In this document: piece by piece, positions 25,044-33,427 of the stretch
How positions within the stretch are numbered: the first letter of the stretch is position 1
How the letters are laid out: every line of letters starts with the position of its first letter
Assembly: GCA_900104855.1 (NCBI GenBank)
Contig: FNSS01000001.1
Coordinates: forward strand, 1,860,001 to 1,924,000
Length of the DNA stretch: 64,000 bases
Reading direction: 5' to 3'
DNA from: Rhizobiales bacterium GAS188
GTDB taxonomy: Bacteria; Pseudomonadota; Alphaproteobacteria; Rhizobiales; Beijerinckiaceae
Notes under the pieces: generated by a model
Database searches by the model: none
Told to the model about the DNA's origin: nothing
What the model saw: the letters and a program-made list of their open reading frames with translations, nothing else
Position numbers and translations under genes: made by a program

Positions 25044-25661
25044 ATGTCGATGCTCTACGAACTTGCTCAACTGACCTTGCAGATCGGTGCGACGCAAAAG
25101 GCGGTCGCCGGCATCAAGGCCTATGTCTCGGACAGCGCCGCCAAGGGCACGCTGCTCGGTTGCTGGTCGTCCGAGATCGGCGAGCTCAACAAGGTCGCGG
25201 TGCTGCGTGGCTTCGCCGACGCCGCCGAGCTTCGCGATGAGCGCAAGCGCGCCCTCGAAGGCAGCAATCCCTTCAGCTGCCTCGATGTGCTCACTCATCT
25301 CGAGATGGACAGCTATGCTCCCTTTCCCGGCATCGCGCCGGTCAAGCCCGGCGCACTGGGGCCGATCTACGAGATCCGGACCTATGCGTTGAAGCCGGAT
25401 GGATTGCCGGGCACCATCGCGGCCTGGCAGGCCTCGCTGCCGGCGCGCAACGCGCTTTCCGCTAATCTCGTCGTCATGCACACGCTCGACGGACCGCCGC
25501 GCTTCACGCATATCTGGCCCTATGCGAGCCTCGAGCAACGCACCGCCATCCGAACGAAATCGGTCGCGACCGGCGTCTGGCCGCCTGCCGGCGGGCCCGC
25601 CAACATTGCGGTGATGAAGAACGGCATCTGGCTGCCCACCGAGATCTCTCCGTTGAAATGA
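25044..25661 (+). CDS. NIPSNAP family protein
   Basis: 205 residues from ATG 25044. Two ferredoxin-like alpha/beta barrels are suggested: residues about 1-100 (MLYELAQLTLQIGATQKAV, KGTLLGCWSSEIGELNKVAVLRGF) and 115-200 (IYEIRTYALKPDGLPGTIAAW, FTHIWPYASLEQRTAIR). IYEIRTY and the W-x-Y-x-S-x-E-x-R pattern are NIPSNAP landmarks. The bacterial role is not established; the dimeric barrel resembles small monooxygenases. It is divergent from the transporter and probably shares its regulation by the IclR protein. Confidence 0.85.
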   Translation: MSMLYELAQLTLQIGATQKAVAGIKAYVSDSAAKGTLLGCWSSEIGELNKVAVLRGFADAAELRDERKRALEGSNPFSCLDVLTHLEMDSYAPFPGIAPVKPGALGPIYEIRTYALKPDGLPGTIAAWQASLPARNALSANLVVMHTLDGPPRFTHIWPYASLEQRTAIRTKSVATGVWPPAGGPANIAVMKNGIWLPTEISPLK

Positions 25662-25760
25662 GCAAGCTCGAGGCCGGCAGCGTCCGAGCATGGGCGCACC
25701 GGCTCGAACCGGCGCCCGGGATTTTCACGCGGATTCGGGCGGGCGGGCCGTCCAATTCGT

Positions 25761-25788
25761 TTGACAAACGACGCCAACACGGTTAGTC
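25761..25788 (+). promoter_or_regulatory. Probable rplU promoter
   Basis: A full-consensus -35 TTGACA (25761-25766), followed after 16 bases by TTAGTC (25783-25788) as a weak -10. This places transcription start about 150 bases before rplU. The -35 is clear; the -10 is tentative. Confidence 0.45.
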
Positions 25789-25799
25789 GAACCCCCGTC

Positions 25800-25819
25800 G
25801 GCGCGGGGAGACCCGCGCC
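25800..25819 (+). promoter_or_regulatory. GNRA-capped hairpin in the rplU leader
   Basis: GGCGCGGG pairs perfectly with CCCGCGCC around a GAGA tetraloop, just downstream of the predicted promoter and 125 bases before the rplU start codon. Such a stable leader hairpin may mediate control of the ribosomal operon. No terminator T run follows. Confidence 0.45.
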
Positions 25820-25944
25820 CTCTGCGTTTTGCGGGGACAGGCGTGCATCAAATGCCGCAGTCCGCCGGGATCGCTCCATCGCAACCGACTGCCAAGAAGT
25901 CGGCGGGCCTCATCGCCTCGTCGGGCCGAACACGGGAGACAACG

Positions 25945-26688
25945 ATGTTCGCAGTCATTAAGACCGGCGGCAAGCAATACCGCGTCGCTGCCGGAGACAC
26001 GATCACCGTCGAGAAGCTCGCAGGCGAGCCCGGCGAAACCATTGCATTCGAGCAGGTGCTGATGCTCGTCGATGGCACGACGACGCAAGTCGGCGCCCCG
26101 GCTGTCGCAGGCGTCACTGTGGCCGGCGAGCTGGTCGAGCAGACGCGCGGCGCCAAGGTCATCGCCTTCAAGAAACGCCGCCGCAAGAATTCGCGCCGCA
26201 AGCGCGGTCATCGCCAGGATCTCACGGTCGTCAAGATCGTCGATATCCTGACGGGCGGTGCCAGGCCTGTCCTCAAGGCGAAGGCCGAGACGGCGCCGAA
26301 GGCCGCTGTCGCAGCCGCGACGCCTGCGACCGATCACGACCATGCCGGTATCGCTGCGGGTGCCGCAGCCGCTGTCGCCGCCGCCAAGGCGAAGGGCATC
26401 GATACCGACAAGTTCCAGCATCTGGAAAAGGCGATCGGCCAGGCGGATGACCTCAAATTGATCTCCGGCGTCGGCCCGACCATCGAGAAGAAGTTGAATG
26501 CCATCGGCATTTGGCATTATTGGCAGGTCAAGGCCTTGTCGGAAGAGGATATCGCGACGGTCGAACATCAGGTCGGCTTCAAGGGTCGCGCCCATCGCGA
26601 CGATTGGATGGGCCAGGCGGCTGATCTGATGGCCGGCAAGGGGCCGCGGCCGAAGTCGCATCACGTCCATCACGACGACGAGCATTGA
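25945..26688 (+). CDS. rplU: 50S ribosomal protein L21 with long C-terminal extension
   Basis: 247 residues from ATG 25945, preceded by a GGGAGA motif. Residues 1-103 are a normal L21: FAVIKTGGKQYRVAAGD, then KVIAFKKRRRKNSRRKRGHRQ, the 23S-rRNA-binding basic loop. An Ala/Lys-rich linker leads to residues about 185-245, with DDLKLISGVGPTIEKKLNAIGIWHYWQV, a helix-hairpin-helix-like domain found attached to L21 in Rhizobiales. E. coli L21 has only 103 residues. The product is a large-subunit protein. It leads the rplU-rpmA operon. Confidence 0.95.
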   Translation: MFAVIKTGGKQYRVAAGDTITVEKLAGEPGETIAFEQVLMLVDGTTTQVGAPAVAGVTVAGELVEQTRGAKVIAFKKRRRKNSRRKRGHRQDLTVVKIVDILTGGARPVLKAKAETAPKAAVAAATPATDHDHAGIAAGAAAAVAAAKAKGIDTDKFQHLEKAIGQADDLKLISGVGPTIEKKLNAIGIWHYWQVKALSEEDIATVEHQVGFKGRAHRDDWMGQAADLMAGKGPRPKSHHVHHDDEH

Positions 26689-26723
26689 GGCCTTTCGGCC
26701 GTATCGAGGATTAGGAGCGCAAC

Positions 26724-26990
26724 ATGGCTCACAAGAAAGCTGGCGGTTCGTCGCGCAACGGGCGCGATTCTGAGTCGAAGCGCCTCGGCGTGAAGAAGTT
26801 CGGCGGCGAGCACGTGCTCGCCGGCAACATCATCATCCGCCAGCGCGGCACCAAGGTGCATCCGGGCCCCAATGTCGGGCTTGCCAAGGACCATACGCTC
26901 TTTGCCCTGACCTCGGGCCGCGTAAGCTTCGGCATGAAACGAGGCCGCTCGACGGTCGCCGTGATTGCCGCCACGCAAGCGGCCGAATAA
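26724..26990 (+). CDS. rpmA: 50S ribosomal protein L27
   Basis: 88 residues: [20 protein letters not shown] at the N-terminus, which reaches the peptidyl-transferase centre, then [24 protein letters not shown] and [16 protein letters not shown]. Length and motifs match L27 exactly. A GGAG motif precedes the ATG and the gene lies 35 bases after rplU, the conserved order. Two hairpins follow, one with a T run that ends the operon. Confidence 0.98.
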   Translation: MAHKKAGGSSRNGRDSESKRLGVKKFGGEHVLAGNIIIRQRGTKVHPGPNVGLAKDHTLFALTSGRVSFGMKRGRSTVAVIAATQAAE

Positions 26991-27013
26991 CCGGCGGAAC
27001 AGATATCCGCCGG
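26991..27013 (+). terminator. Hairpin directly after rpmA
   Basis: CCGGCGGA (26991-26998) and TCCGCCGG (27006-27013) form a perfect 8-bp stem with a 7-base loop right after the rpmA stop. It lacks a T run and may protect the message end or slow polymerase ahead of the stronger terminator. Confidence 0.4.
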
Positions 27014-27078
27014 CCCGTCGAACCGGGACCTGCGGATGAGAGCCTGGCTCAGCCAAGCCAAAGCCCAAGCCCAGGAGG

Positions 27079-27109
27079 GGATCGACGGGGAACCATCGAT
27101 CCCTTTTTG
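27079..27109 (+). terminator. Intrinsic terminator of rplU-rpmA
   Basis: GGGATCGA (27079-27086) pairs with TCGATCCC (27097-27104), followed at once by five T residues (27105-27109). This is a classic Rho-independent terminator. It ends 16 bases before the start of the acetyltransferase gene, which must therefore be read through or have its own promoter. Confidence 0.8.
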
Positions 27110-27125
27110 CTGCTTGGAGCTTCAG

Positions 27126-27683
27126 ATGCCCTCTCCAGCGACATCATCGAGCCCGATCGCCACGGCGCGGCTGTTGCTCGAGCCCGTCAGAAGCGAATTC
27201 GCCCCGGCGCTCTTCACTCACATGAATGACTGGGAGGTGATGCGTTGGCTCGCCTCCCCACCCTGGCCATATGGGCTCACTGACATGGAAGGCTGGATCG
27301 ACAGGGCGAGCCGCGCACGCCTTGAAGGGCGCGATCTCGACATGACGATCATGCTGTCCGGCCTGCCGATCGGCTGCATCGGGGTCACAGGGCTCGATCT
27401 CGACCCTGTGCTCGGCTACTGGCTGGCCCGGCCTTTCTGGGGGCGCGGCTATATGAGCGAAGCGGCGGCAGCCTTCGTCGATTGCCTGTTCTCCGACGGT
27501 CATTCCTTCCTCGCTTCGGGCGTGCTCGCGGGCAACACGGCCTCCTTGCGCATCCAGAAGAAACTCGGTTTCCGTGTCGTCAATGAGCGCTATATCCATG
27601 CGCGGCCGCATGGCCGCCAGATGCCGCATCTCGATACCGTACTCGGGCGAACCTATTGGTCGCGTTTGCGCCGGGCCGCATAG
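27126..27683 (+). CDS. GNAT N-acetyltransferase, RimJ/RimL-like
   Basis: 185 residues from ATG 27126. GNAT fold: ATARLLLEPVRSEF, MNDWEVMRWLASPPWPYG, the strand PIGCIGVTGLD, VLGYWLARPFWGRGYMSEAA (the acetyl-CoA pyrophosphate loop region) and NTASLRIQKKLGFRVV. Such proteins acetylate an amino group of a protein or small molecule; the substrate is unknown. An acetyltransferase in this position after rpmA and before obgE is common in Rhizobiales, but here obgE does not follow. Confidence 0.88.
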   Translation: MPSPATSSSPIATARLLLEPVRSEFAPALFTHMNDWEVMRWLASPPWPYGLTDMEGWIDRASRARLEGRDLDMTIMLSGLPIGCIGVTGLDLDPVLGYWLARPFWGRGYMSEAAAAFVDCLFSDGHSFLASGVLAGNTASLRIQKKLGFRVVNERYIHARPHGRQMPHLDTVLGRTYWSRLRRAA

Positions 27684-27852
27684 GGTGGGCTGGAGCAACA
27701 CCTTTTGCGCGAGCCGCGTCGCGCAAGCAGTGCTGCCATGCACTCTTCCGATTCGCGAAGCACAGGCAACGCCTTAGATGTGGTCGTCGGCGGCCACGAC
27801 ATGAAGAACGAGACGTGAAACGCGAGGCTTGGAAACACGAGGCTTGGCTGAA

Positions 27853-29088
27853 ATGAGCGTCCAGACGAGCATGGCGGCCGAAGGCGGCACGCGCAGCGCC
27901 GCCAAAGGGCTTGCGCTCGGCGTGCTCCTCGCCGTCAGCTTCTCGCATCTGATGAACGACCTCGTGCAGTCGCTCATCCCAGCCATCTATCCGATCCTCA
28001 AATCGAGCTTCGATCTCGATTTCGGGCAGATCGGCCTGATCACTCTCACCTTCCAGCTCACCGCCTCGCTGCTGCAGCCGGTGGTCGGCATCTATACCGA
28101 CCGCAAACCGATGCCCCATTCGCTGGCGATCGGCATGGGCTTCTCGCTTCTCGGCCTCGTGCTCCTGGCCATCGCCTCGAGCTTTGCCATGCTGCTTCTC
28201 TCGGTCGCGCTGGTCGGTTGCGGCTCTTCCGTGTTCCATCCGGAATCCTCGCGCGTTGCCCGCATGGCCTCAGGCGGCCGCCATGGCCTGGCGCAATCCC
28301 TGTTCCAGGTCGGCGGCAATGCCGGGCAGGCGCTCGGCCCGCCGCTCGCTGCCCTGATTGTGCTGCCGCATGGCCAAAAGAGCGTTGCCTGGTTTTCGGT
28401 CGCGGCTCTGATCGGCATGATCGTGCTGTTCCGCGTCGGCATCTGGTACAAGGCGCGCCGTGCGACGGCGGGCGGCACCGGCAATTTCGCGCTGCCCTCG
28501 CCGATCCTGTCCTCACGCAAGCTGATGCTCTCGGCCCTGGTGCTGACGGCGCTGATGTTCTCCAAGGCCTTCTACACGGCGAGCTTCACGAGCTATTACA
28601 CCTTCTACCTGATCGATAAATTCCATGTGAGCGTGCAGGAATCGCAGCTCTATCTGTTCCTGTTCCTGGGCGCGGTAGCCGCCGGCGCCCTGGTGGGTGG
28701 GCCGGTCGGTGATCGGTTGGGCCGCAAATTCGTGATCTGGTTCTCGATCCTCGGCGTCTTCCCCTTCACCTTCGCGCTGCCCTACGCCAATCTGTTCTGG
28801 ACCGCCGTGCTGACGGTGCCGATCGGCTTGATCATGGCCTCAGCCTTCTCGGCCATTCTCGTCTACGCGCAGGAACTGGTTCCGGGACGGGTCGGCACAG
28901 TCGCCGGCGTTTTCTTCGGCTTTGCCTTCGGGCTTGGCGGCCTCGGTGCTGCGGTCCTGGGCGAGCTTGCCGATCACACCAGCATCGAATTCGTCTACAG
29001 GATCTGCGCCTATCTGCCCTTGATCGGCCTCTTGACCGCTTTCCTGCCCTACACGGAACCCCATAGGCCGACCGTCAAACCAGGCTGA
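27853..29088 (+). CDS. MFS transporter, fosmidomycin-resistance (Fsr)-like
   Basis: 411 residues from ATG 27853; a TTG at 27829 is an in-frame alternative. Twelve membrane segments are visible. Fsr-type landmarks are SHLMNDLVQSLIPAIYPILK in TM1, FQLTASLLQPVVGIYTDRKP, and CGSSVFHPESSRVARMASGGRHG, a signature of the Fsr group. E. coli Fsr exports fosmidomycin. The natural substrate here is unknown. It reads toward the trehalose operon, 226 bases away, but probably forms its own unit. Confidence 0.87.
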   Translation: MSVQTSMAAEGGTRSAAKGLALGVLLAVSFSHLMNDLVQSLIPAIYPILKSSFDLDFGQIGLITLTFQLTASLLQPVVGIYTDRKPMPHSLAIGMGFSLLGLVLLAIASSFAMLLLSVALVGCGSSVFHPESSRVARMASGGRHGLAQSLFQVGGNAGQALGPPLAALIVLPHGQKSVAWFSVAALIGMIVLFRVGIWYKARRATAGGTGNFALPSPILSSRKLMLSALVLTALMFSKAFYTASFTSYYTFYLIDKFHVSVQESQLYLFLFLGAVAAGALVGGPVGDRLGRKFVIWFSILGVFPFTFALPYANLFWTAVLTVPIGLIMASAFSAILVYAQELVPGRVGTVAGVFFGFAFGLGGLGAAVLGELADHTSIEFVYRICAYLPLIGLLTAFLPYTEPHRPTVKPG

Positions 29089-29157
29089 ACCAGCCGGCTT
29101 GACGGGCCTCAACGCGTCATTTTCGCGAGGCCCCCTGGAGCCATGCCGCGCCCGGCG

Positions 29158-29182
29158 GGAACCTTCCGGCGGCTCATGCGTT
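29158..29182 (+). promoter_or_regulatory. EcfG-type general stress promoter of the trehalose operon
   Basis: GGAAC (29158-29162), 16 bases, then CGTT (29179-29182): an exact match to the alphaproteobacterial EcfG consensus GGAAC-N16-17-CGTT. It is 130 bases before the otsB start codon in the right orientation. Trehalose synthesis genes are known general-stress targets, and the EcfG pathway regulator PhyR is encoded at 53534-54364. Confidence 0.75.
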
Positions 29183-29314
29183 CTTCCTTCCGGGCTTTCG
29201 GCGTTGGGATTGCGTGTCGCCGCCGCCGGAAAGGCTATCCGCGCCATCGACATAAGGCTTACCGTCTCGCTGGCGAGGCTCGTTCGTGTAGGGACCGCAG
29301 CAGACGGAGAGAAA

Positions 29315-30088
29315 ATGCCGGGCAGCAGCGCGGATGGACCGAAAGACGAGCTGGACGCTGAACGCATTGCCTTGTTCCTCGATGTCGATGGAACGCTCCT
29401 TGATCTCGCGCCCCGTCCGGGCGCCGTCGTGGTTCCCCCCTCGCTTCTTGCTTCGCTCGCCGAGGCCGAGAAGGCGCTGGGCGGCGCGCTCGCCTTGGTG
29501 AGCGGGCGCCCGATCGATGACCTCGATCGCTTATTCGCGCCGCTCTCCCTTTGCGCCAGCGGCGTGCATGGGGCGCAGATGCGCTTTTCGCCGAGCGGAG
29601 CTCGCCAGCAGGACCAGAAGGCCGACGAGGGCTTGCCGCGCCAACTGTGGATGGCACTCACCGAGCTGCTCTTCGACTTTCCCGGCACTTTCGCCGAGAA
29701 CAAGCGCTACAGCTTCGCGGTGCACTATCGCACCGTGCCGATGCTCAAGCGGCGCCTGCGCGAGGGCGTGACCCGCCTGATCGCCCGGCATGCCGATCTC
29801 GATCTCGACCTGATTCATGGCCACTGCGTCTTCGAGATCAAGGCGCGCGGCTACGACAAAGGCAAGGCGATCGCGCGTTTCCTGGAGCACAAGCCATTCC
29901 TCGGGCGAATGCCGGTCTTCATCGGCGACGACATGACCGATGAGGCGGGCTTTGCGATGGTCGTCAGCCGTGGTGGGCACGCCTTCTCGGTCGGCGAGAC
30001 TCGACCGGGCGCGAGCTTCGTGTTCGCCACTCCGGCAAGCGTGCGCCGCTGGCTCGCCGAATTCGCGCACAAGCGAGCCATCGCATGA
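29315..30088 (+). CDS. otsB: Trehalose-6-phosphate phosphatase
   Basis: 257 residues from ATG 29315, with GGAG 7 bases upstream; longer frames in the leader are unlikely. HAD-fold phosphatase: ALFLDVDGTLLDLAPRPG supplies the nucleophile Asp, LVSGRPIDDLDRLF follows, and GDDMTDEAGFAMV supplies the metal-binding acidic residues. It hydrolyses trehalose 6-phosphate to trehalose. It is the first gene of an operon with a GH15 hydrolase and otsA, and overlaps the GH15 start by 4 bases. An EcfG promoter lies upstream. Confidence 0.95.
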   Translation: MPGSSADGPKDELDAERIALFLDVDGTLLDLAPRPGAVVVPPSLLASLAEAEKALGGALALVSGRPIDDLDRLFAPLSLCASGVHGAQMRFSPSGARQQDQKADEGLPRQLWMALTELLFDFPGTFAENKRYSFAVHYRTVPMLKRRLREGVTRLIARHADLDLDLIHGHCVFEIKARGYDKGKAIARFLEHKPFLGRMPVFIGDDMTDEAGFAMVVSRGGHAFSVGETRPGASFVFATPASVRRWLAEFAHKRAIA

Positions 30089-31902
30089 ACATCGCGGCGA
30101 TGGCGGGACATGATCTCGATCTGGCGCTGATCGGCAATTGCCGGGTCGGCGCCCTCGTCGACAAGCGCGCGCGCATTGTGTGGTGGTGCTTCCCGCGCTT
30201 CGACTCGGACCCGATCTTCTCGCGCCTCCTGGCGGGCGACATCGAGAAGGGTTTCTGCGATGTCGTGCTCGCAGATTGCATCGAGACACGCTCGCAATAT
30301 CTGCGCAACACCGCCATCGTCGAAACCGTGCTGACCGATGCACGCGGCGGGCAAGTGCGGATCACCGATTTCGCACCGCGCTTCGATCAATTCGAGCGGA
30401 TGTTCCGTCCACCGCAGCTCGTCCGGCGCATCGAGCCCATAGCCGGCTTGCCGCGCATCGCCATCAGGGTGCGCCCGACCTTTGCCTATGGCCGCCCGGT
30501 CTCCGAACATGCGATCGGCTCGAACCATATCCGCTACATGGGCGGGACCGAGATCATGCGGCTGTCGACAGATGCGCCCTTGTCTTATGTCGTGGCAGAA
30601 ACGAGCTTTGCCCTCACGCGTCCGGTGAGCCTGGTGCTCGGCCAGGACGAACCCTTCCGCAGCGCCATCGATGCCACGAGCCGGGAATTCCTCGACCGCA
30701 CCCGCGACCATTGGCTCGGCTGGGTTCGTCATCTCGGCGTGCCCTTCGAGTGGCAGTCCGAGGTCGTCCGGGCTGCAATCACCTTGAAGCTGTGCAATTT
30801 CGAGGAGACCGGGGCGATCATCGCGGCGCATACGACCTCGATCCCAGAGGCGCCCGGCAGCTCCCGCAACTGGGATTACCGCTATTGCTGGCTACGCGAC
30901 GCCTTCTTCGTCATCCACGCGCTCAATCGCCTGGGCGCCACGCAGACGATGGAAGCCTATATCAACTACATCACGACGATCGCGGTCGAGGTGGAGGATG
31001 TGCAACCGCTGCAGCCGGTGCACGGCATCGTGCCCTTCACGCCCCTCGACGAGACCATCGCGCCTGATCTCAAGGGATTTCTCGGGCAGGGACCGGTGCG
31101 TGTCGGCAACCAGGCGGCGTCGCAAGTCCAACACGATGTCTATGGCAGCGTCGTGCTCGGCGCGACGCAGATGTTCGTGGACGAACGTCTGCCCAGGATG
31201 GGCGACGAGGCCTTGTTCCACCAGCTCGAGCGTCTCGGCCAGAGGGCCCGCGCCGTGGCGCTGAAGCCGGATGCCGGCATCTGGGAATATCGGGGCCGCT
31301 CGCGCATCTACACCTATTCGGCCACTCTATGCTGGGCGGCCTGCGACAGGCTCGGCCAGATCGCCATGCGGCTCGGCCTCACTCAGCGTGCGCTGTTCTG
31401 GAACAGCGAAGCGGCCGAGCTACGCAGCAAGATTCTGGAAGGAGCCTGGGACGAGAAGCGCGGCGCCATCACCGGCGCATTCGGCCATGCTGATCTCGAT
31501 GCGAGCGTCCTCCTCTTCGCCGAGCTCGGCTTGCTCGCCCCGACCGATGAGCGTTTCACACGCAGTTGCGACGCTATCGGGCGCGAGCTGATGCGCAACA
31601 ACCGCATCATGCGCTACACCGCCGAGGATGATTTCGGCGCCCCCGAGACCGCCTTCCTCGTCTGCAATTTCTGGTACATGGACGCCCTCACCTCGCTCGG
31701 CCGCCACGGCGAGGCGCGCGACATGTTCACGGACATCCTCGACCGGCGCAACGCCTTCGGCCTGCTCTCCGAGGATATCCACCCCGTCACTGGCGCCCTT
31801 TGGGGCAATTTTCCGCAAACCTATTCGATGGCCGGCATCATCAACACCGCGATGCGACTGTCGGCGAGCTGGGAGGATGCATGGGCGCGCGGCTCATCAT
31901 AG
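30085..31902 (+). CDS. GH15 family glucoamylase/trehalase-like hydrolase
   Basis: 605 residues, no signal peptide, so cytoplasmic. The N-terminal beta domain (ALIGNCRVGALVDKRARIVWWCFPRFD) is followed by an (alpha/alpha)6 barrel with NWDYRYCWLRDAFF, the catalytic-base region IWEYRG and the second Glu in LLSEDIHP. Bacterial GH15 enzymes of this layout include trehalases and alpha-glucosidases. Its ATG overlaps the otsB stop by 4 bases and its 3' end overlaps otsA by 22 bases, so all three are coupled. Placed between the two synthesis genes, it probably acts on trehalose or a related glucoside. Confidence 0.9.
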   Translation: MNIAAMAGHDLDLALIGNCRVGALVDKRARIVWWCFPRFDSDPIFSRLLAGDIEKGFCDVVLADCIETRSQYLRNTAIVETVLTDARGGQVRITDFAPRFDQFERMFRPPQLVRRIEPIAGLPRIAIRVRPTFAYGRPVSEHAIGSNHIRYMGGTEIMRLSTDAPLSYVVAETSFALTRPVSLVLGQDEPFRSAIDATSREFLDRTRDHWLGWVRHLGVPFEWQSEVVRAAITLKLCNFEETGAIIAAHTTSIPEAPGSSRNWDYRYCWLRDAFFVIHALNRLGATQTMEAYINYITTIAVEVEDVQPLQPVHGIVPFTPLDETIAPDLKGFLGQGPVRVGNQAASQVQHDVYGSVVLGATQMFVDERLPRMGDEALFHQLERLGQRARAVALKPDAGIWEYRGRSRIYTYSATLCWAACDRLGQIAMRLGLTQRALFWNSEAAELRSKILEGAWDEKRGAITGAFGHADLDASVLLFAELGLLAPTDERFTRSCDAIGRELMRNNRIMRYTAEDDFGAPETAFLVCNFWYMDALTSLGRHGEARDMFTDILDRRNAFGLLSEDIHPVTGALWGNFPQTYSMAGIINTAMRLSASWEDAWARGSS

Positions 31903-33311
31903 TCTCGAACCGCGTGGCGGTACCGGATCCGGCGAGCGAGCAAAGCCCCGGAGGCCTTGCGGTCGCGGTGAAGGCCGCCTTGAGAAATCGGACCGGCCTG
32001 TGGTTCGGCTGGAGCGGCAAGGCGCATGACACGACCGATAGCGAGCCGCGCATCATCGAGCGCAACAAGATCACCTATGTCGTGATCGACATCACGACCA
32101 ACGACTTCCAGGAATATTACAACGGTTTCGCCAATCGGGTGCTCTGGCCGATCCTGCATTACCGGGTCGATCTCGCCGAGTATTCGCGCTCCGATCTCTC
32201 GGGCTATATGCGTGTCAACCGCCTCTTTGCCGACAAGCTCGGCGAGCTGATCGAAGACGACGACGTCATCTGGGTGCATGACTACCATTTGATGCCGCTC
32301 GCCAAGGAGCTGCGCCAGCGCGGCCACGCCAACCCGATCGGCTTCTATCTTCACATACCTTGCGCACCGCCCGACATCCTGATGGCCTTGCCGCGCCACC
32401 AGGAAATCCTTGGCACCCTGAGCTTCTACGACCTTGCCGGCTTCCAGACCGAGAATGACCGCGACAATTTCGGCCAATACCTCGCGACCCTGGGTGCCCA
32501 GCGCGGCCGCGACGGGCAAAGCTTCACCCTGGACGGGCGCCAGCTGCGTATCGGCGCCTTTCCGGTCAGCATCGAGACGGCCGCCTATGCCAGGCTCGCC
32601 CGCAACGCGGTCCGCTCGACATTCGTGCGCGAGATCGAAGAGAGCCTCGGCGGTCGACATCTGGTGCTGGGTGTCGACCGGCTCGACTATTCGAAAGGCA
32701 TCCTGCACCGCATCAACGCTTTCGATCGTTTCCTGGAGACGAACCCCGATTGGCGCTCGCGCGTCACCTTTCTGCAGATCACCCCGCGCAGCCGCGCCGA
32801 TATCCAGGAATATGCATCGATCGAGGACGAGGTCACGACCCTCGTCGGCAGGATCAATGGCCGCTATGGCGAGGCATCCTGGACACCGATCCGCTACATC
32901 AACCGCTCTTATTCACGCACTGCGCTCGCGGGCATCTACCGCTCGGCCGATGTGGCGCTTGTGACCCCGCTGCGGGACGGCATGAATCTCGTGGCCAAGG
33001 AATTCGTGGCCGCACAGGACGCCAAGGATCCGGGCGTCCTGATCCTCTCGCAATTCGCGGGGGCGGCGGCCGAGCTCGACCAGGCGCTGATCGTCAATCC
33101 GCATGAGACGGAAGGCGTCGCCGCGGCGCTCAAGCGCGCCCTCGAAATGCCACTCGATGAACGCCGCCGACGCCAGGAAGCGATGTTCACGCATCTGTCC
33201 AACAACGATATCGAGCTCTGGGCACGCAATTATCTGAGTACCCTCGCTGATACGCGACAACGGCCCGGTCTGCTCGACGGCTTGCGCACGCTCTTCGGAA
33301 GCCTTGCCTGA
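31881..33311 (+). CDS. otsA: Trehalose-6-phosphate synthase
   Basis: 476 residues from ATG 31881, with GGGAGGA 3-9 bases upstream inside the GH15 gene. GT20 landmarks are [59 protein letters not shown] and [18 protein letters not shown]. It makes trehalose 6-phosphate from UDP-glucose (or another NDP-glucose) and glucose 6-phosphate; OtsB then removes the phosphate. The order otsB-GH15-otsA with overlaps suggests fixed stoichiometry. It is about the same length as E. coli OtsA (474). Confidence 0.97.
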   Translation: MGARLIIVSNRVAVPDPASEQSPGGLAVAVKAALRNRTGLWFGWSGKAHDTTDSEPRIIERNKITYVVIDITTNDFQEYYNGFANRVLWPILHYRVDLAEYSRSDLSGYMRVNRLFADKLGELIEDDDVIWVHDYHLMPLAKELRQRGHANPIGFYLHIPCAPPDILMALPRHQEILGTLSFYDLAGFQTENDRDNFGQYLATLGAQRGRDGQSFTLDGRQLRIGAFPVSIETAAYARLARNAVRSTFVREIEESLGGRHLVLGVDRLDYSKGILHRINAFDRFLETNPDWRSRVTFLQITPRSRADIQEYASIEDEVTTLVGRINGRYGEASWTPIRYINRSYSRTALAGIYRSADVALVTPLRDGMNLVAKEFVAAQDAKDPGVLILSQFAGAAAELDQALIVNPHETEGVAAALKRALEMPLDERRRRQEAMFTHLSNNDIELWARNYLSTLADTRQRPGLLDGLRTLFGSLA

Positions 33312-33427
33312 AGAGCAATCGCGTCTCTACTCTGGCAGGCGCGCCCAATGTGCCTCGAAGGGCGCGGGCCGTGAATAAACCACCTTGTTGCGGTGTTCTT
33401 TGCCGTCCAACATATTGGAGAACCACC

